DNA from: Aaosphaeria pasadenensis
Taxonomy: Eukaryota; Ascomycota; Dothideomycetes; Pleosporales
Assembly: GCA_022813625.1 (NCBI GenBank)
Contig: JAKLMB010000006.1
Coordinates: 310,001-374,000 of the forward strand
Direction: 5' to 3'
DNA length: 64,000 nucleotides
Positions 22,761 through 32,991 of this stretch are shown here, in pieces. Position numbers and translations under genes: made by a program. The notes under the pieces were generated by a model that searched no databases, was not told the DNA's origin, and was given only the letters and a program-made list of their open reading frames with translations. The number at the start of each line of letters is the position of its first letter. Within the stretch, counting starts at the first letter, position 1.

Positions 22761-25700
22761 ATGGCCACGCCCAACGTGTCATCGGAGATGGCGCAATTCT
22801 TCGATTTCGGAGAAGCTGCCATGCCTGATACAATCCAGGATGTCGTGGATGGGAACTTGGATGCATCAAAAGTACAGAATTGTTGTCCGGCCCGTGGAGT
22901 TGGGTGAGTAATCTACAGTTTTCGATTTTCATTCATACCCTCCAATTGCCGGCTGCCCTGCTAACGGACCTTAGCTGTCTTTGCCATGAATCACAGGATG
23001 GTCAAACTTCACAAGATCTTATTGCAGGAACAGTATCCGATGCTGCTATTCCCTCTGGACCGGAGTGGAACTCAGACTTTTCCAGTTGGATTCCCACATA
23101 TTCCAAGCCTGCAGACCCATGCGACTATTGTCGCTCTCGATCTCTTGAATGTTTTATCTACAACACACGAGGAGGCGTTCAGTCTGCTTGTTCCCCGTGC
23201 AATGCGTTATTCCGACCATGCAGCTTCAGCGAGCCAGAGAAGATGGTCATGCAGAATAAGAGGACGGCTATCGACACATTAGCCTCACTGCCCGAGGACA
23301 TTGCGCGTAACTTCGGTACTCTGACTGGCAGGAAGCCATTACGGTCCCTGGGTCACGTGGGCCCTATCGAGGAATTCGTTGACCTTGATAGCGATAAGAC
23401 CAAGAGGGGGGCTTCTGCTGCACGATTCCCTCGAGGCGCCGTCAAGGTTCTAAAGGAATGGATGAATCAGCATCGCGATCATCCTTACCCTACCGAGGAA
23501 GAGAAAGAATCATTGGGGCTCCTTACCGGCCTATCAATGAATCAGATATCGAACTGGATGGCCAATACTCGGCGAAGGCAGAAGAATAGGCCTAAACGAA
23601 GTGCTTCCCCAAGCATCAGGCCAAACACTCAACCGATGAACATTCCTGATGGCCGAACATGGGACGAAATGAGTAAGTATTCACAGACTTCAACATCCTT
23701 TCATGCCCCCATTCATTTTGCTCTACCGCTGGCCTATAAGACGATGAACTGCGGTAGTTGGGCACAGGGGCATGATAGTAGAAATCGAATTTGGTCATTA
23801 GAGGAACAGGACTGATATCCTACAGATCCATTCGAGCGATGGAAGCACTCGCCCCCCGAGAACGAACCGGCCCCCTTGACAGCCATTGCCAAAGCCGTCG
23901 AAACGTTCGATCCCCCACAGCCAGATAGTCTCTCCAGCAGCTACAACGGACGCAGCCGTAAAGGCAACTCGAGCGGAAGTACAGGAAGCTTTTCACTGTT
24001 CAAAGCACCTTCCACAACATCACTGGAGACTGGCTTTACAAACATGTCCTCGGGATCACTTCAGTCACACGGGACTGCTTGGTCACACGGGTCACGCAAC
24101 TCTTTCGGGTCTCTCACCAGTCTCAACTCGCAGAAAGAGAGGCGACGACGACGAAAGATGCCTACACGAACTCCGAAGCTAGATCTGAGCGCCGCACCTC
24201 GTCCCTTCCAATGCACTTTCTGCACCGATACCTTCAAGAACAAGTACGACTGGTCCCGCCACGAAAAGTCCTTACATTTATCACTCGAGAAATGGATCTG
24301 TGCGCCAATCGGAGAGGTCATTATCTGTACAGCTTCCGGTCAACGAAAATGCGTCTATTGCGATGCTATCGAACCCTCGAAAGAGCATCTGGAAACGCAC
24401 CACTATCACGAATGCGCGGAGAAAGGCCTCGAGGCGCGAACATTCTATCGAAAGGATCACCTCAGGCAACACTTGAGGCTCATGCACAGTTGTAAGATGA
24501 CCAGTAGTATGGAATCCTGGAAAGCCGAAGCGCAATATATAAACTCGCGTTGCGGATTTTGTGACAAGTCATTTGAAAAGTGGCAGGATCGGGTTGATCA
24601 CTTAGCAAAGGAGTTCAGGAATGGCGCCAACATGAAGAATTGGAAAGGCTGCAGGGGTTTAGATCCCAGCGTTGCTGCACAAGTCACCAATGCTATGCCT
24701 CCGTACCTCATCGCGGACGAGTCCAAGTCACCATTCCCCTTCTCTGCGGGTAATACTCAAAGTCTCAAGGTAGGTGTAAGTACTGACTCATCGTGGTGGT
24801 TGTATCGAAACTAACATTTTACTAGCAGCACAATAATTGCTTGCAGCAAGACGATTTCCAGTTTCTCCTCCCTTCAGATTCGGCTAGTACCCGGGTTGAC
24901 AACTTGGGTGAGAGGTATACGGATGGCTCCGCCTCTTTGAGCCCGTTGGCCGTTCCTACCAATACGCCTCAGCATCAGTTCTCCTCTTCCACATCACCCA
25001 GCCCCCATCCAAATGCTACATGCTGGGAGATCCTTACCCTTCGTCTTGGCCAATTTGCCCGGCAGTACCTGGAAACACACGAACCCAGCTCTTTGACTGA
25101 TGAGATGCTTCAACAACAGGCTCGCTTTATTCTCTACGATAGCGATGATCCGTGGAACCAGACGTCGGCAGACAACGCTGAATGGCTAGCCTTGTTCAAG
25201 AAGTCCCACGGCATTCCCTCATCGTCTACCTTCACTAATTGGTCAAGTCATGAGGTCTTAGAAGATCTTGGAATTCAGCAAGATACGAAGTTGGACACAA
25301 GTTTCAACCTTGGTAACTTCACGAATATTGCTCATGACACTGCCCAGGCCGATGAGTCGTTGGTTTACGAGTGCTTGTTGGCCGGTACACTGAACAACTC
25401 GAAGAATGGCCATTCGATGTTCAGGTCTGGAACACCTTTGACCTTGCCTGAACTGGCGTCATCGACAACTTCTGGAGCATCCAACTACCCTCTCACCTCT
25501 AACTTCGAGCTTCAAGGCCTGGATGCACCGATCTCTGAATTGGGCTGCACAGTTCCTGGTGGACCATGCATTGGCGAGAATGGCGAGATAGGATACGCCG
25601 TCAGCAGTGGTTCAAATTCGCGCAGATCCCACGAACACCAAGACCTTTCCCTCGGCAACCCTGGTTTCATGGCATCCATCCAGGAGAAGAAGTGCACGAA

Positions 25701-26058
25701 GAACGGCGACCCCATCTTCCCGCCAATCCAAGAACGATCCTGCACCAAGTCTGGCGACGCCGTGTTTCCCACCCTCCAGGAGATGCCTTGCACCACCACT
25801 GGAGAGCCTCTCTCAAGCCACTTCGACATGATCGATTGGGATCAGCAATTCGCGATATCAGCACGCATCTCCACGAGCCCGTCTGCCGGCAAGTCAAGCG
25901 GAAGCTCGCCGGATGTGATTGAGGGCACGATGGGACAGCCGCAAGTCTTGCGCTGGGGCGATCACCCACTGGACGCTGGCTTGATGGACATGGACTTGGA
26001 TCTTGACATCGATCTGAGCTCAGTGACCGTGAACGACAACAACAATGGCCTATACTAA
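22761..26058 (+). CDS. transcription factor with Zn2Cys6-like cluster, homeodomain and C2H2 fingers
   Basis: Model: join(22761..22903,22975..23672,23826..24775,24826..26058), 1007 residues. The order of modules is: a cysteine cluster Cys97-x2-Cys100-x6-Cys107-x12-Cys120-x2-Cys123-x6-Cys130, which meets the fungal Zn2Cys6 spacing; a TALE-type homeodomain at about 196-258 (recognition helix SMNQISNWMANTRRR); and C2H2-type fingers beginning FQCTFCTDTFKNKYDWSRH, with later ones in the 330-480 region. The C-terminal 400 residues are Ser/Thr-rich with an acidic end (LMDMDLDLDIDLSSV) that looks like an activation domain, plus a 16-residue Cys repeat. Homeobox plus C2H2 factors are a known Pezizomycotina family with poorly known targets. 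Introns are 71, 153 and 50 nt; at the last donor GTAGGT (24770) is an in-frame alternative to GTAAGT (24776). Confidence 0.9.
25678..25821 (+). repeat. three 48-bp coding repeats (16-residue Cys motif)
   Basis: Within the transcription factor, three consecutive 16-residue units share the pattern [IL]QE-x2-CT-x2-G-[DE]-x-[IVL]: IQEKKCTKNGDPIFPP, IQERSCTKSGDAVFPT and LQEMPCTTTGEPLSSH. Each keeps one Cys and one Gly in register. The DNA units have diverged, so the repeat is old or under protein-level selection. Confidence 0.85.
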
Positions 26059-26871
26059 TCTCAGTCCGGATCGCTTTGGATGTTGAGAACTATTGTGGAG
26101 GAAGATTGACTGGAAACTAAATATAAAATGTGAATACTCCACCTTCGTTACATATGGTTGTTACTGGCGCTCGAGGGGGTATTTTTCTCATGGAGTCATG
26201 ATAAAGGTAGCGGCATATCGCGTTCTGCTCATTATGATGAAAAACTTATTTTTATGATATATAAATGAGAATGAAAATAACACAACTATAATCAGTAGTC
26301 AACATACCTGCTAAGCATCAATCACATTTCCACCTCCCGAGCTCCTTGATAGCATGTGAGTAGACTGTATTCATGGCACTACGAGGTAAATTCAAGGCAG
26401 GTAGCTCGTTGTGGTTGTCGATCATATGGGTGCAGGGATGTGATCCAAGAAGCACATGGAAGTATTGCGCTTCATGATTCAAGCCCAAGTCCATTAGCAT
26501 CACCTCGTCATCAATTGCCCCGAGACTAGTTCCATAACCAGCAACGAATCCACCGTCTATCAATACTCGAACCCCAATTGAGCAGCTCAATATTCAGTGT
26601 CATATACACAAGGCTAACTACACTAGGTATTTACCCGCAAACCCGGGCATGCGTCGGACCGTCTTCACATGTACTATCGCACCGCAACGCTGAGTGGTGG
26701 ACTCATCAGGAACATATCCTCGGAGTACTTTCCGCTGTGGAGAATCCGGGGTAACAATATTTACATCACCCGGGGGGTTGCAATGTATACAAAACCTGGG
26801 GGACGTCCTACCCAAGGAAGCGCTTGCAACCGTGTCACAGAGAGAAACATTCTGTCGCGGAATCGTTGGCC
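26059..26871. other. intergenic, 3' UTR of the transcription factor and promoter of the BNR gene
   Basis: 813 bp. 26200-26290 is AT-rich and suits a polyadenylation region. Minus-strand frames at 26318-26590 and 26618-26881 are open but have no usable ATG start in the longer one (see rejected items). Confidence 0.5.
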
Positions 26872-28234
26872 ATGACGACAATCAGAGCTTTATTCGTCTT
26901 TGCGACGCTTTGTTTTTCTTTCGTACAGGCTATTTCGGTCACTTCGACGAAGTACTGGAATATCACGAATGATGTCGAGGGCTCGGTTCGGCTCAATGGA
27001 TTGGCGTTTCAGCAGAATGCGCTGGTGACGTTTGAGAACTACCAATATGTCGCTTTCTACAGCACGGCTACTGGATATGGGAAACACTACGTGAATCTAG
27101 GACGGAGACGCATCAGCCCTTCGGTGGGCGATTGGCAGTACTTTGCGTTCACAGATTACCTTCAAACTACCTTGGATGAGCACAATACTATTAGTATGGG
27201 GATCAGTGGTGATGGCAAGATCCACCTGTCCTTCGATCATCATGTAAGTTTCAGCATATTTCAATTGTTGGAAGCAATTGATACTGACCTGGCAGGATGT
27301 GCCACTCAACTACCGTGTATCCACCTCTGGCATCGCCAAAAGCATCCCCTTAGAATGGTCTCAGCAGTCATTCGGAGGAGCAGTCCAACACAGCCTTCCA
27401 GGTTCGACAGGACCATGGACACCATTGACCTACCCTCGGTTCGAGCGCATCGCCAACGGCGATCTCCTGATGGAATTCCGCATCGGACAATCCGGCGCTG
27501 GCGATTCCTGGATCCACCGCTACTCGTCCACATCCGGCCTATGGAGCAATGTTGGCAAATACCTCCAAGGACAGGACAACAACGCCTACGTCAACGGCTT
27601 CACAGCCCAAGACGGCAAACTTCACGTCTCATGGACCGTCCGCGAGACACCCGACGCAAGCACAAACCACGACTTCTACTACGCCCTCTCCGAAGACGAC
27701 GGCCGCACCTGGAAACAGACCAACGGACAAAGCGTCGCCAAACCCATAACGCCCTCAACAGCAGGCATCAAAGTCTACACCATCCCGCAGAAGAGCGAGA
27801 TCATCAACCAGGAAGCCCAGTGCGCGGACTCAAAAGGTCGTTTCCACGCCCTGATGCGCGACAAGAGCTCCGGGACCGCCAAGTTCTACCACTACCTCCG
27901 CACGCCCACAGGCACGTTCTCCAAGAACCCGATCAACGTTGCCGTTTCGACGCCGCCGTATCTCGCATATCGGGGCAAGATTGCGGCGTCGGGGGATAAC
28001 TTGATTGCCATTATCCCGGATGCGCCGAAGAGCACTGTGACGATCTGGGGCGCGACGGCCGGGGGAAACTTCCAGGACTGGAAGAGCCTCGGGACGATTG
28101 GGAATATGGCGGGTGAGCCGCTGGTTGATTATGATCGGTTGGCGAGGAATAATGTGCTTAGTTTGTTTGTGAGGCAGGGTGGTCCGTTTGGCACGAGGAA
28201 GGTCCAGGTTTGGGACTTTGAACTTGCATTCTGA
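26872..28234 (+). CDS. secreted BNR-repeat (BNR_4-type) beta-propeller protein, putative polysaccharide lyase or hydrolase
   Basis: Model: join(26872..27243,27296..28234), 436 residues, one 52-nt intron. A signal peptide is clear (MTTIRALFVFATLCFSFVQA). The mature protein shows repeated beta-propeller blades with Asp-box-like turns (SEDDGRTWKQ, GDGKIHLSFDHH, QDGKLHVSWTVRETPDA). It matches what I know of the BNR_4 family (PF15892), which includes rhamnose-glucuronate-cleaving enzymes of CAZy family PL42, such as a Fusarium enzyme acting on gum arabic; activity here is inferred from family only. The conserved N-terminal SVRLNGLAFQQNALVTFENYQY and DVPLNYR at the splice join support the model. 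Its near neighbour is an AA9 LPMO on the same strand, 627 bp downstream, which suggests a plant-polysaccharide role. Confidence 0.83.
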
Positions 28235-28861
28235 TGCCCTTCTGCTGCGGAGAAGTGTGAATGAGATGTAGAATACATAAGAAATCGATTGCGATGCACA
28301 TTTGGTCAGTTACTTTCGGGTTCTCCGATCTATGTGTCAGTGATGCGGCCCGCTCATCCGTACATAACCCAACAGGATCCCTCTCTTCTTGAACAGCAAC
28401 AAGATTCCATCCACCTAGACTGCCCAAGGCACCTCCCACGGAGACAATATTCAGTATCCCAAACGTCCTGGCAGTGATATCGAGAATGTGAACGTCCATC
28501 CTGGTGTTGCTAACCGAAACCGTCCAACGGAGCATCCCCCTCCGCCAAGTCGTATCCTTAAAGCCCACGAGCCCTACCCATAATCTGGAGAAAATATTCA
28601 TGCTTCCTCACGTCCAGTAGGAGGGTTTCTTCGAAATGAAGTCGAGTATCGAAGCGTGGAAACTAGCCGTCCTCGAACCCTGGCTAGCGGATCCAATATG
28701 GCATTTAGAAATGATTTTCCGAGACGTTGGTCACGGACGTCGTGATGGCGACTGACGACGTGAAATGCCATAGACATATAAATATACAAGTAAACTTTCC
28801 TAATGCTCAAATCAGACCAAGATATTCACCAGAAATCAGTGACATCCCACAAACCGTCACC
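28235..28861. other. intergenic, AA9 gene promoter
   Basis: 627 bp between two plus-strand genes. A 147-codon minus-strand frame (28158-28601) spans part of it and overlaps the end of the BNR gene (see findings). A TATA box lies near the AA9 start. Confidence 0.5.
28777..28784 (+). promoter_or_regulatory. TATA box of the AA9 LPMO gene
   Basis: TATAAATA at 28777-28784, 78 bp before the AA9 start codon at 28862. Position and sequence suit a strongly inducible fungal promoter. Confidence 0.6.
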
Positions 28862-29814
28862 ATGCACATCCTGCAAGTCGCCGCCCTCTGCGCCTCATTC
28901 TCCAGCCTGGCGTCCGCCCACGGCTACCTGAAATACATTGAGCACGCCGGCAAGCGCTACGAAGCATGGCAAGTCGGCTCAGACGAATATCTAACCACCG
29001 TACCCACACGATACGCACGGAGAATCAAGGACATGGGCCCCGTCGCGGATTTCACCACCAAAGACATCACGTATGCCATCTCCCTCACTCACCCCCTTAC
29101 CCACCGCTCCAAACACTGACGAACAACGAACCCCCCAGTTGCAACCAAGGCGGCAATCTCCCCGCCACAGGAACAATCGACGTCAAAGCCGGTGACAAAG
29201 TGTCCGTTTCCCCCTCCCTCCCCTTTCCATCACCCCCCTAACCGCCCATCCACAGCACCTTAATCTGGGACCAATGGGGCTCATCACACTCGGGCCCAGT
29301 GATGAACTACCTCGCGAAATGCAGCCCCGACTGCAGCACCTTCAAAGGCGACACGGGGAACGTCTGGGTCAAGATCGACCAGGTGTCGTACGACAAGAGC
29401 AAAGCGACGCCCTGGGGCTCCGACTGCCTCGCGAAGAACGGCGCAAAGTGGACGGTCACGATCCCGCCGACGATCGCGAATGGGGAGTACTTGCTACGGC
29501 ATGAGATTCTTGGGTTGCATGTTGCGGGGACGAGGATGGGGGCGCAGTTTTGTGAGTCCTGAATGTAATGCGTATATGATATGTCGTTTGGTTACTGATG
29601 ATGGGGTTTCGTAGATCCGAGTTGCACGCAGATCAGAGTGACGGGCGGAGGCAGCGAGAATCCGACTGGCATTGCGCTTCCGGGGTCGTATAATCCAGAT
29701 GACAAGGAGGGTATCTTGACGGAGCTGTGGCGGATCCAACAGGGTCAGATTAATTACACGGCGCCTGGTGGGCCTGTTTGGAAGGGATCGGTGCCGAATA
29801 CTATGCAGTGCTAA
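28862..29814 (+). CDS. AA9 lytic polysaccharide monooxygenase
   Basis: Secreted copper enzyme that oxidatively cleaves cellulose or related beta-glucans. Model: join(28862..29070,29139..29201,29256..29551,29615..29814), 255 residues. The signal peptide ends at SLASA so that His20 becomes the N-terminal histidine of the copper-binding brace (HGYLKY). The second copper His is His102 (SSHSGPVMNYL) and the axial Tyr is Tyr190 (GAQFYPSC). The second-shell His of LRHEILGLH and the Gln of AQFY are present. Disulphide-type cysteines are in place (DITCNQGG, CSPDCS, PSCTQI). There is no CBM1 or GPI signal: the protein ends just after the catalytic domain. The second intron uses a weak donor, GTCCGT; other joins in frame do not keep the conserved KVTLIWDQWG. 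Regioselectivity cannot be read from sequence. Confidence 0.95.
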
Positions 29815-30244
29815 GGAAGCCTACTACATGATATTGATATGGCCGCAGAAGGATGTAAATAAGTACAATCTGCTTTTGAGGTTAACGACTAAGTATGGGA
29901 GATATGAATGAAGTTGTGGTGGAGAACTTATAGGGGCTCGTAACGTTCTGAGTAGCGATATACTTATTCGAGACAGCAATGAATGAACTTCCATCACCAA
30001 CCCATTTCCCCAAGCCCTTCAATCAACACAAAAGAGATACCCAAATCTCACAGACCCAGCGCCCATCAAAGTCACGCCCTTGCATACCGATATGCAGCCA
30101 ACCGCACCACACCACACCACCCATTGTACCACAATCCGGCTCTCCACATCCCACCCGTAACATCAACACCACGCCCCATCCACAAACCTCCCCTCCCCTC
30201 CCCTCCCATCCCATCCCGCACCCATATATCCCCAAACCCTCACC
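29815..30244. other. intergenic with C-rich leader of the Dabb gene
   Basis: 430 bp. From about 30050 the plus strand becomes strongly C/A-rich and pyrimidine-rich (CACACCACACC, CCCCTCCCCTCCC), resembling a CT-rich fungal core promoter before the ATG at 30245. No other feature seen. Confidence 0.5.
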
Positions 30245-30853
30245 ATGAAATCCCCCATCCTCCCCATCCTCACCCTTCTAACCACCGCCATGACAACCCC
30301 CCCAGAGAAGCAACCAACACGCCTCGCACTCTTCAAATTCCTCCCCTCCACAACCCCCTCACAAAAGCACGACCGAGCCACCGCGTTCCTAGCCCTCTAC
30401 GCCCAGCACGAAGACCTCATCGTCGCGCCTCCAAGAGGAGGAAAGCCCTTGAACACGCCGTTGGAGCTCACGAACGTGAGCAGGGTGGCGGGGTGGGATA
30501 TGGGGTTTGTTGTTAGGTTTAGGGTACGTGTTCTATCTTCTCTGGTCGTTGATGGAGTATAGAGGGGGGTAGGGGTAAGGGAAAAGGCTGACGATGTGAA
30601 ACAGAGTGAGGCGGCGAGGAAGGAGTTTGATGCTGATCCTGGGCATGATGAGTTGAAGGTATGTTTGGGTTTTTGATATATCTCTTTTAACGTTACCGCT
30701 TTCCTTCTCTGTGGGAAGAACTTTGAGGGAATGGTCGTTTCGATTATGGGGGTGTTTGCTGATGAGTGTTAAAAAAACCAGAAAGAAACAGACGTCCTGC
30801 TGGAGAAAGTCATGGTCTACGACTTCCTCGACGAGGAGAACCTCGGATGGTGA
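30245..30853 (+). CDS. Dabb (stress-responsive A/B barrel) domain protein
   Basis: Small dimeric ferredoxin-like fold protein; the family includes stress-induced proteins and a few cyclases or decarboxylases. Model: join(30245..30523,30605..30658,30782..30853), 134 residues. Family pattern: first strand RLALFKFLPS, helix KHDRATAFLALYAQHE, central GWDMGFVVRFRSEAARKEFDADPGHDELKK with the characteristic 'PxH' motif, and last strand VLLEKVMVYDFL. The introns (81 and 123 nt) fall between these elements and keep the frame. The N-terminus (MKSPILPILTLLTTAM) is hydrophobic and could be a weak signal peptide; alternatively translation starts at the second Met (about 30290). It faces the Gal80-like gene with only 30 bp between stop codons. 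Confidence 0.82.
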
Positions 30854-30883
30854 CATCCCATCCTTCCCACCACCTCCATGACT

Positions 30884-32163
30884 TTAAAAACCCGCCTTAA
30901 CCATCCACCCCTCAATCTGCCTCGCCCTCCCCGCCGCCTCCTCAATACCAACCCACCCGTCCCCCTCGCTCTGCCCCTTCGCAAACGCCCTCAAACTCCT
31001 CCCCACAGACCTCGCCCTAACCCCGACCTCCTTCTCCTCCTCGCTCCACTCCCACTCCAGCGTGCCTACCTCCCCAGTCGCGTAGTCGCGCGTCTGAATC
31101 GTAGGCCGCGTCGCACCCTCCACGTACGGCGTGCCCGTTCCTAGCGCGAGGCTGTCGGGGGAGATGAGCCGGACTTCCCCGCGCTCGAAGGAAATCACCC
31201 ATTCGAGTTTGGGCGTGCCGGGGAAGGGGGAGGGTTGGTGGATTTGGAATGTGGAGATGGCGTTGGGGGCGGCGTGCGGGGCGTCTTGGACGTGGCCTTG
31301 CACGACGAAGATGTCCGGGACGTCTTTTTGGATCGTGGAGGTGCTGCCGTCGTTGTTTCGCACGGTGACGGTCGGGTAGAGGTTCTCGAGTCGGGCGTCT
31401 GCGTCGGGTGCGAAGTCGCCGATTACAGACTGCACCATATCGACCGCTGTATATACACATACACGTCAGTTCAATTCAATTCAAATCAAATCAAATCAAA
31501 CAAAGTAACCCTCACTCTCAAAAACCGCTTAAACGATGGAAAGAAAAAGAGGAGAGAGAGCTTACAGTGCCCCCCCAAAATAGTGACAAAGTTCCCGCCG
31601 ACCTTCCTCTCCGTGAAGTACTTCAACCCCTCCGACACCCCCGTGCCGCTACTGTACGCCACGAACCGACTGCTCGTCCACTTTCCGAACCTCTCGGACT
31701 CCACGACGTCCCGGAGCGCGCGCACGGGAGGCGCCCAGCGGGCTTGCAGCCCTATTGCGACGCGGGACCCGGACTCGCGGGCCGCACGGACGAGGTCGTC
31801 GATGTGGGTGGGGGTCGAGGCGATGGGCCATTCGATGTAGGCGTCCTTGCCGGCGCGGATGCTGGCGAGGGTCGTGGCGTGGTGGTTGTCGACGCGGGTG
31901 TTGGTTATGACGAGGGAGATTGTGGGGTCGGCGGCGAGGTGGGCGGGCGAGGAGATGGGGTGCGTTGTTTCTGGGGGGAGGGAGAACTTTTGGATTGCGG
32001 CTGCGCTGGCGGTGGGGGAGGAGTTGAGGAGCGCGGTTAGGGTGAAGAGGGTTTGGCCGGTCGGACTGAGGATGTTGGGGAGGTGGGCGACGGCGGCCCA
32101 GGAGGAGGAAGCGCTGGCCGAGAGGCCGATTATTGCGGTGCGGAGGGGCTTCTGGGGGGCCAT
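30884..32163 (-). CDS. Gal80-like Gfo/Idh/MocA-fold protein
   Basis: Model: complement(join(30884..31446,31566..32163)), 386 residues. It has an N-terminal Rossmann domain and C-terminal alpha/beta dehydrogenase-like domain. The nucleotide-binding loop is the divergent type seen in yeast Gal80 (AIIGLSASASSSWAAVAH rather than GxGxxG). Other landmarks also follow Gal80: AYIEWPIAS, VAIGLQARWAP, and GGNFVTILGGHSVDMVQ across the splice. Gal80 is a transcriptional repressor partner that binds NAD(P); most filamentous-fungal relatives have no known role and could be either regulators or sugar dehydrogenases. The 119-nt intron contains A/T pentamer repeats. The gene ends 30 bp from the stop of the convergent Dabb gene. 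Confidence 0.84.
31468..31504. repeat. A/T-rich pentamer repeat in the Gal80-like intron
   Basis: Tandem TCAAT then TCAAA pentamers lie inside the intron at 31447-31565. Simple slippage repeat; it does not touch coding sequence. Confidence 0.8.
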
Positions 32164-32991
32164 TGTGGAGGGGGTTGTTTTGTTTTCTTTGGGTTCTGTT
32201 GTTTTGGTTGACTATGGATTTGGGTGCTTAAAGGGGTTGAGGTTCTGGGTGATACGTTAGTCTGATATTGACATATGAGGTTGAGGTTGATGGTGGTTTA
32301 TATTGACTATAGTCGATCGATCACCATCTCGATTGTATTTGTAATCAATCCAAGCATTCGCAATTCCATGTGAGAATGATTCGATGAACCTGGGAAACAA
32401 CAGTATTAGGGCTGGTTCATCAGCATTATACTCCTCTTTGGTGAGGAGGTGCATTGGTAATCCAGGTTCCGAAAGGAATCGGAACTAGATATCGGATTAG
32501 TGTGGTGGTAGGTAGGGGTGGTTGCTGATCTGATATGCGGAGTTCCACCTCCCCTTTGTTTTGACATAAGCAAATGTAGGTGCAAGCTGGGGGAGGAAAC
32601 TACTTGACCTCAATCAGAATCAACGAACAAACGAACAAGAATTCTGAAATCACATTATGTGAAAAACGACGAAGGAAGAACGAGCAGTAATCAACAAGAT
32701 TGGATAGATGCAGCTTATTGTATTTCGGTGTATAAGGGGTATCGTGCTGGACATTCTTATAACTAACTGTAAATCGCATCCACCCATTCTTTTGCTGAAC
32801 GTCTATCGACTTCCATCTTGAGAAGAAGGCTTCTGCAACGAAAGTTGATTCGAACACTTTTGGCCCGGGAGCAATTGAAAAGCACTAAGAAACGCCTAGA
32901 ATGCGCAATAAGATGCTCGTGCCATGCAAGGGGAGAGGAATCGCGAATCATTTCCTAAAATTATGATGCTATTGTTGCAATCAGTCCGTCG
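32164..32991. other. intergenic, promoter of the Gal80-like gene
   Basis: 828 bp between two minus-strand genes. It should hold the Gal80-like promoter and the 3' UTR of the histidine phosphatase gene. No coding frame recognised. Confidence 0.55.

Noticed and set aside
26318..26881. Two minus-strand frames that could be joined by a 69-nt intron into a gene facing the BNR gene
   Set aside because: The upstream frame has no usable ATG, the join needs a poor acceptor, and no part of the product is recognisable; the region is more likely the BNR promoter.
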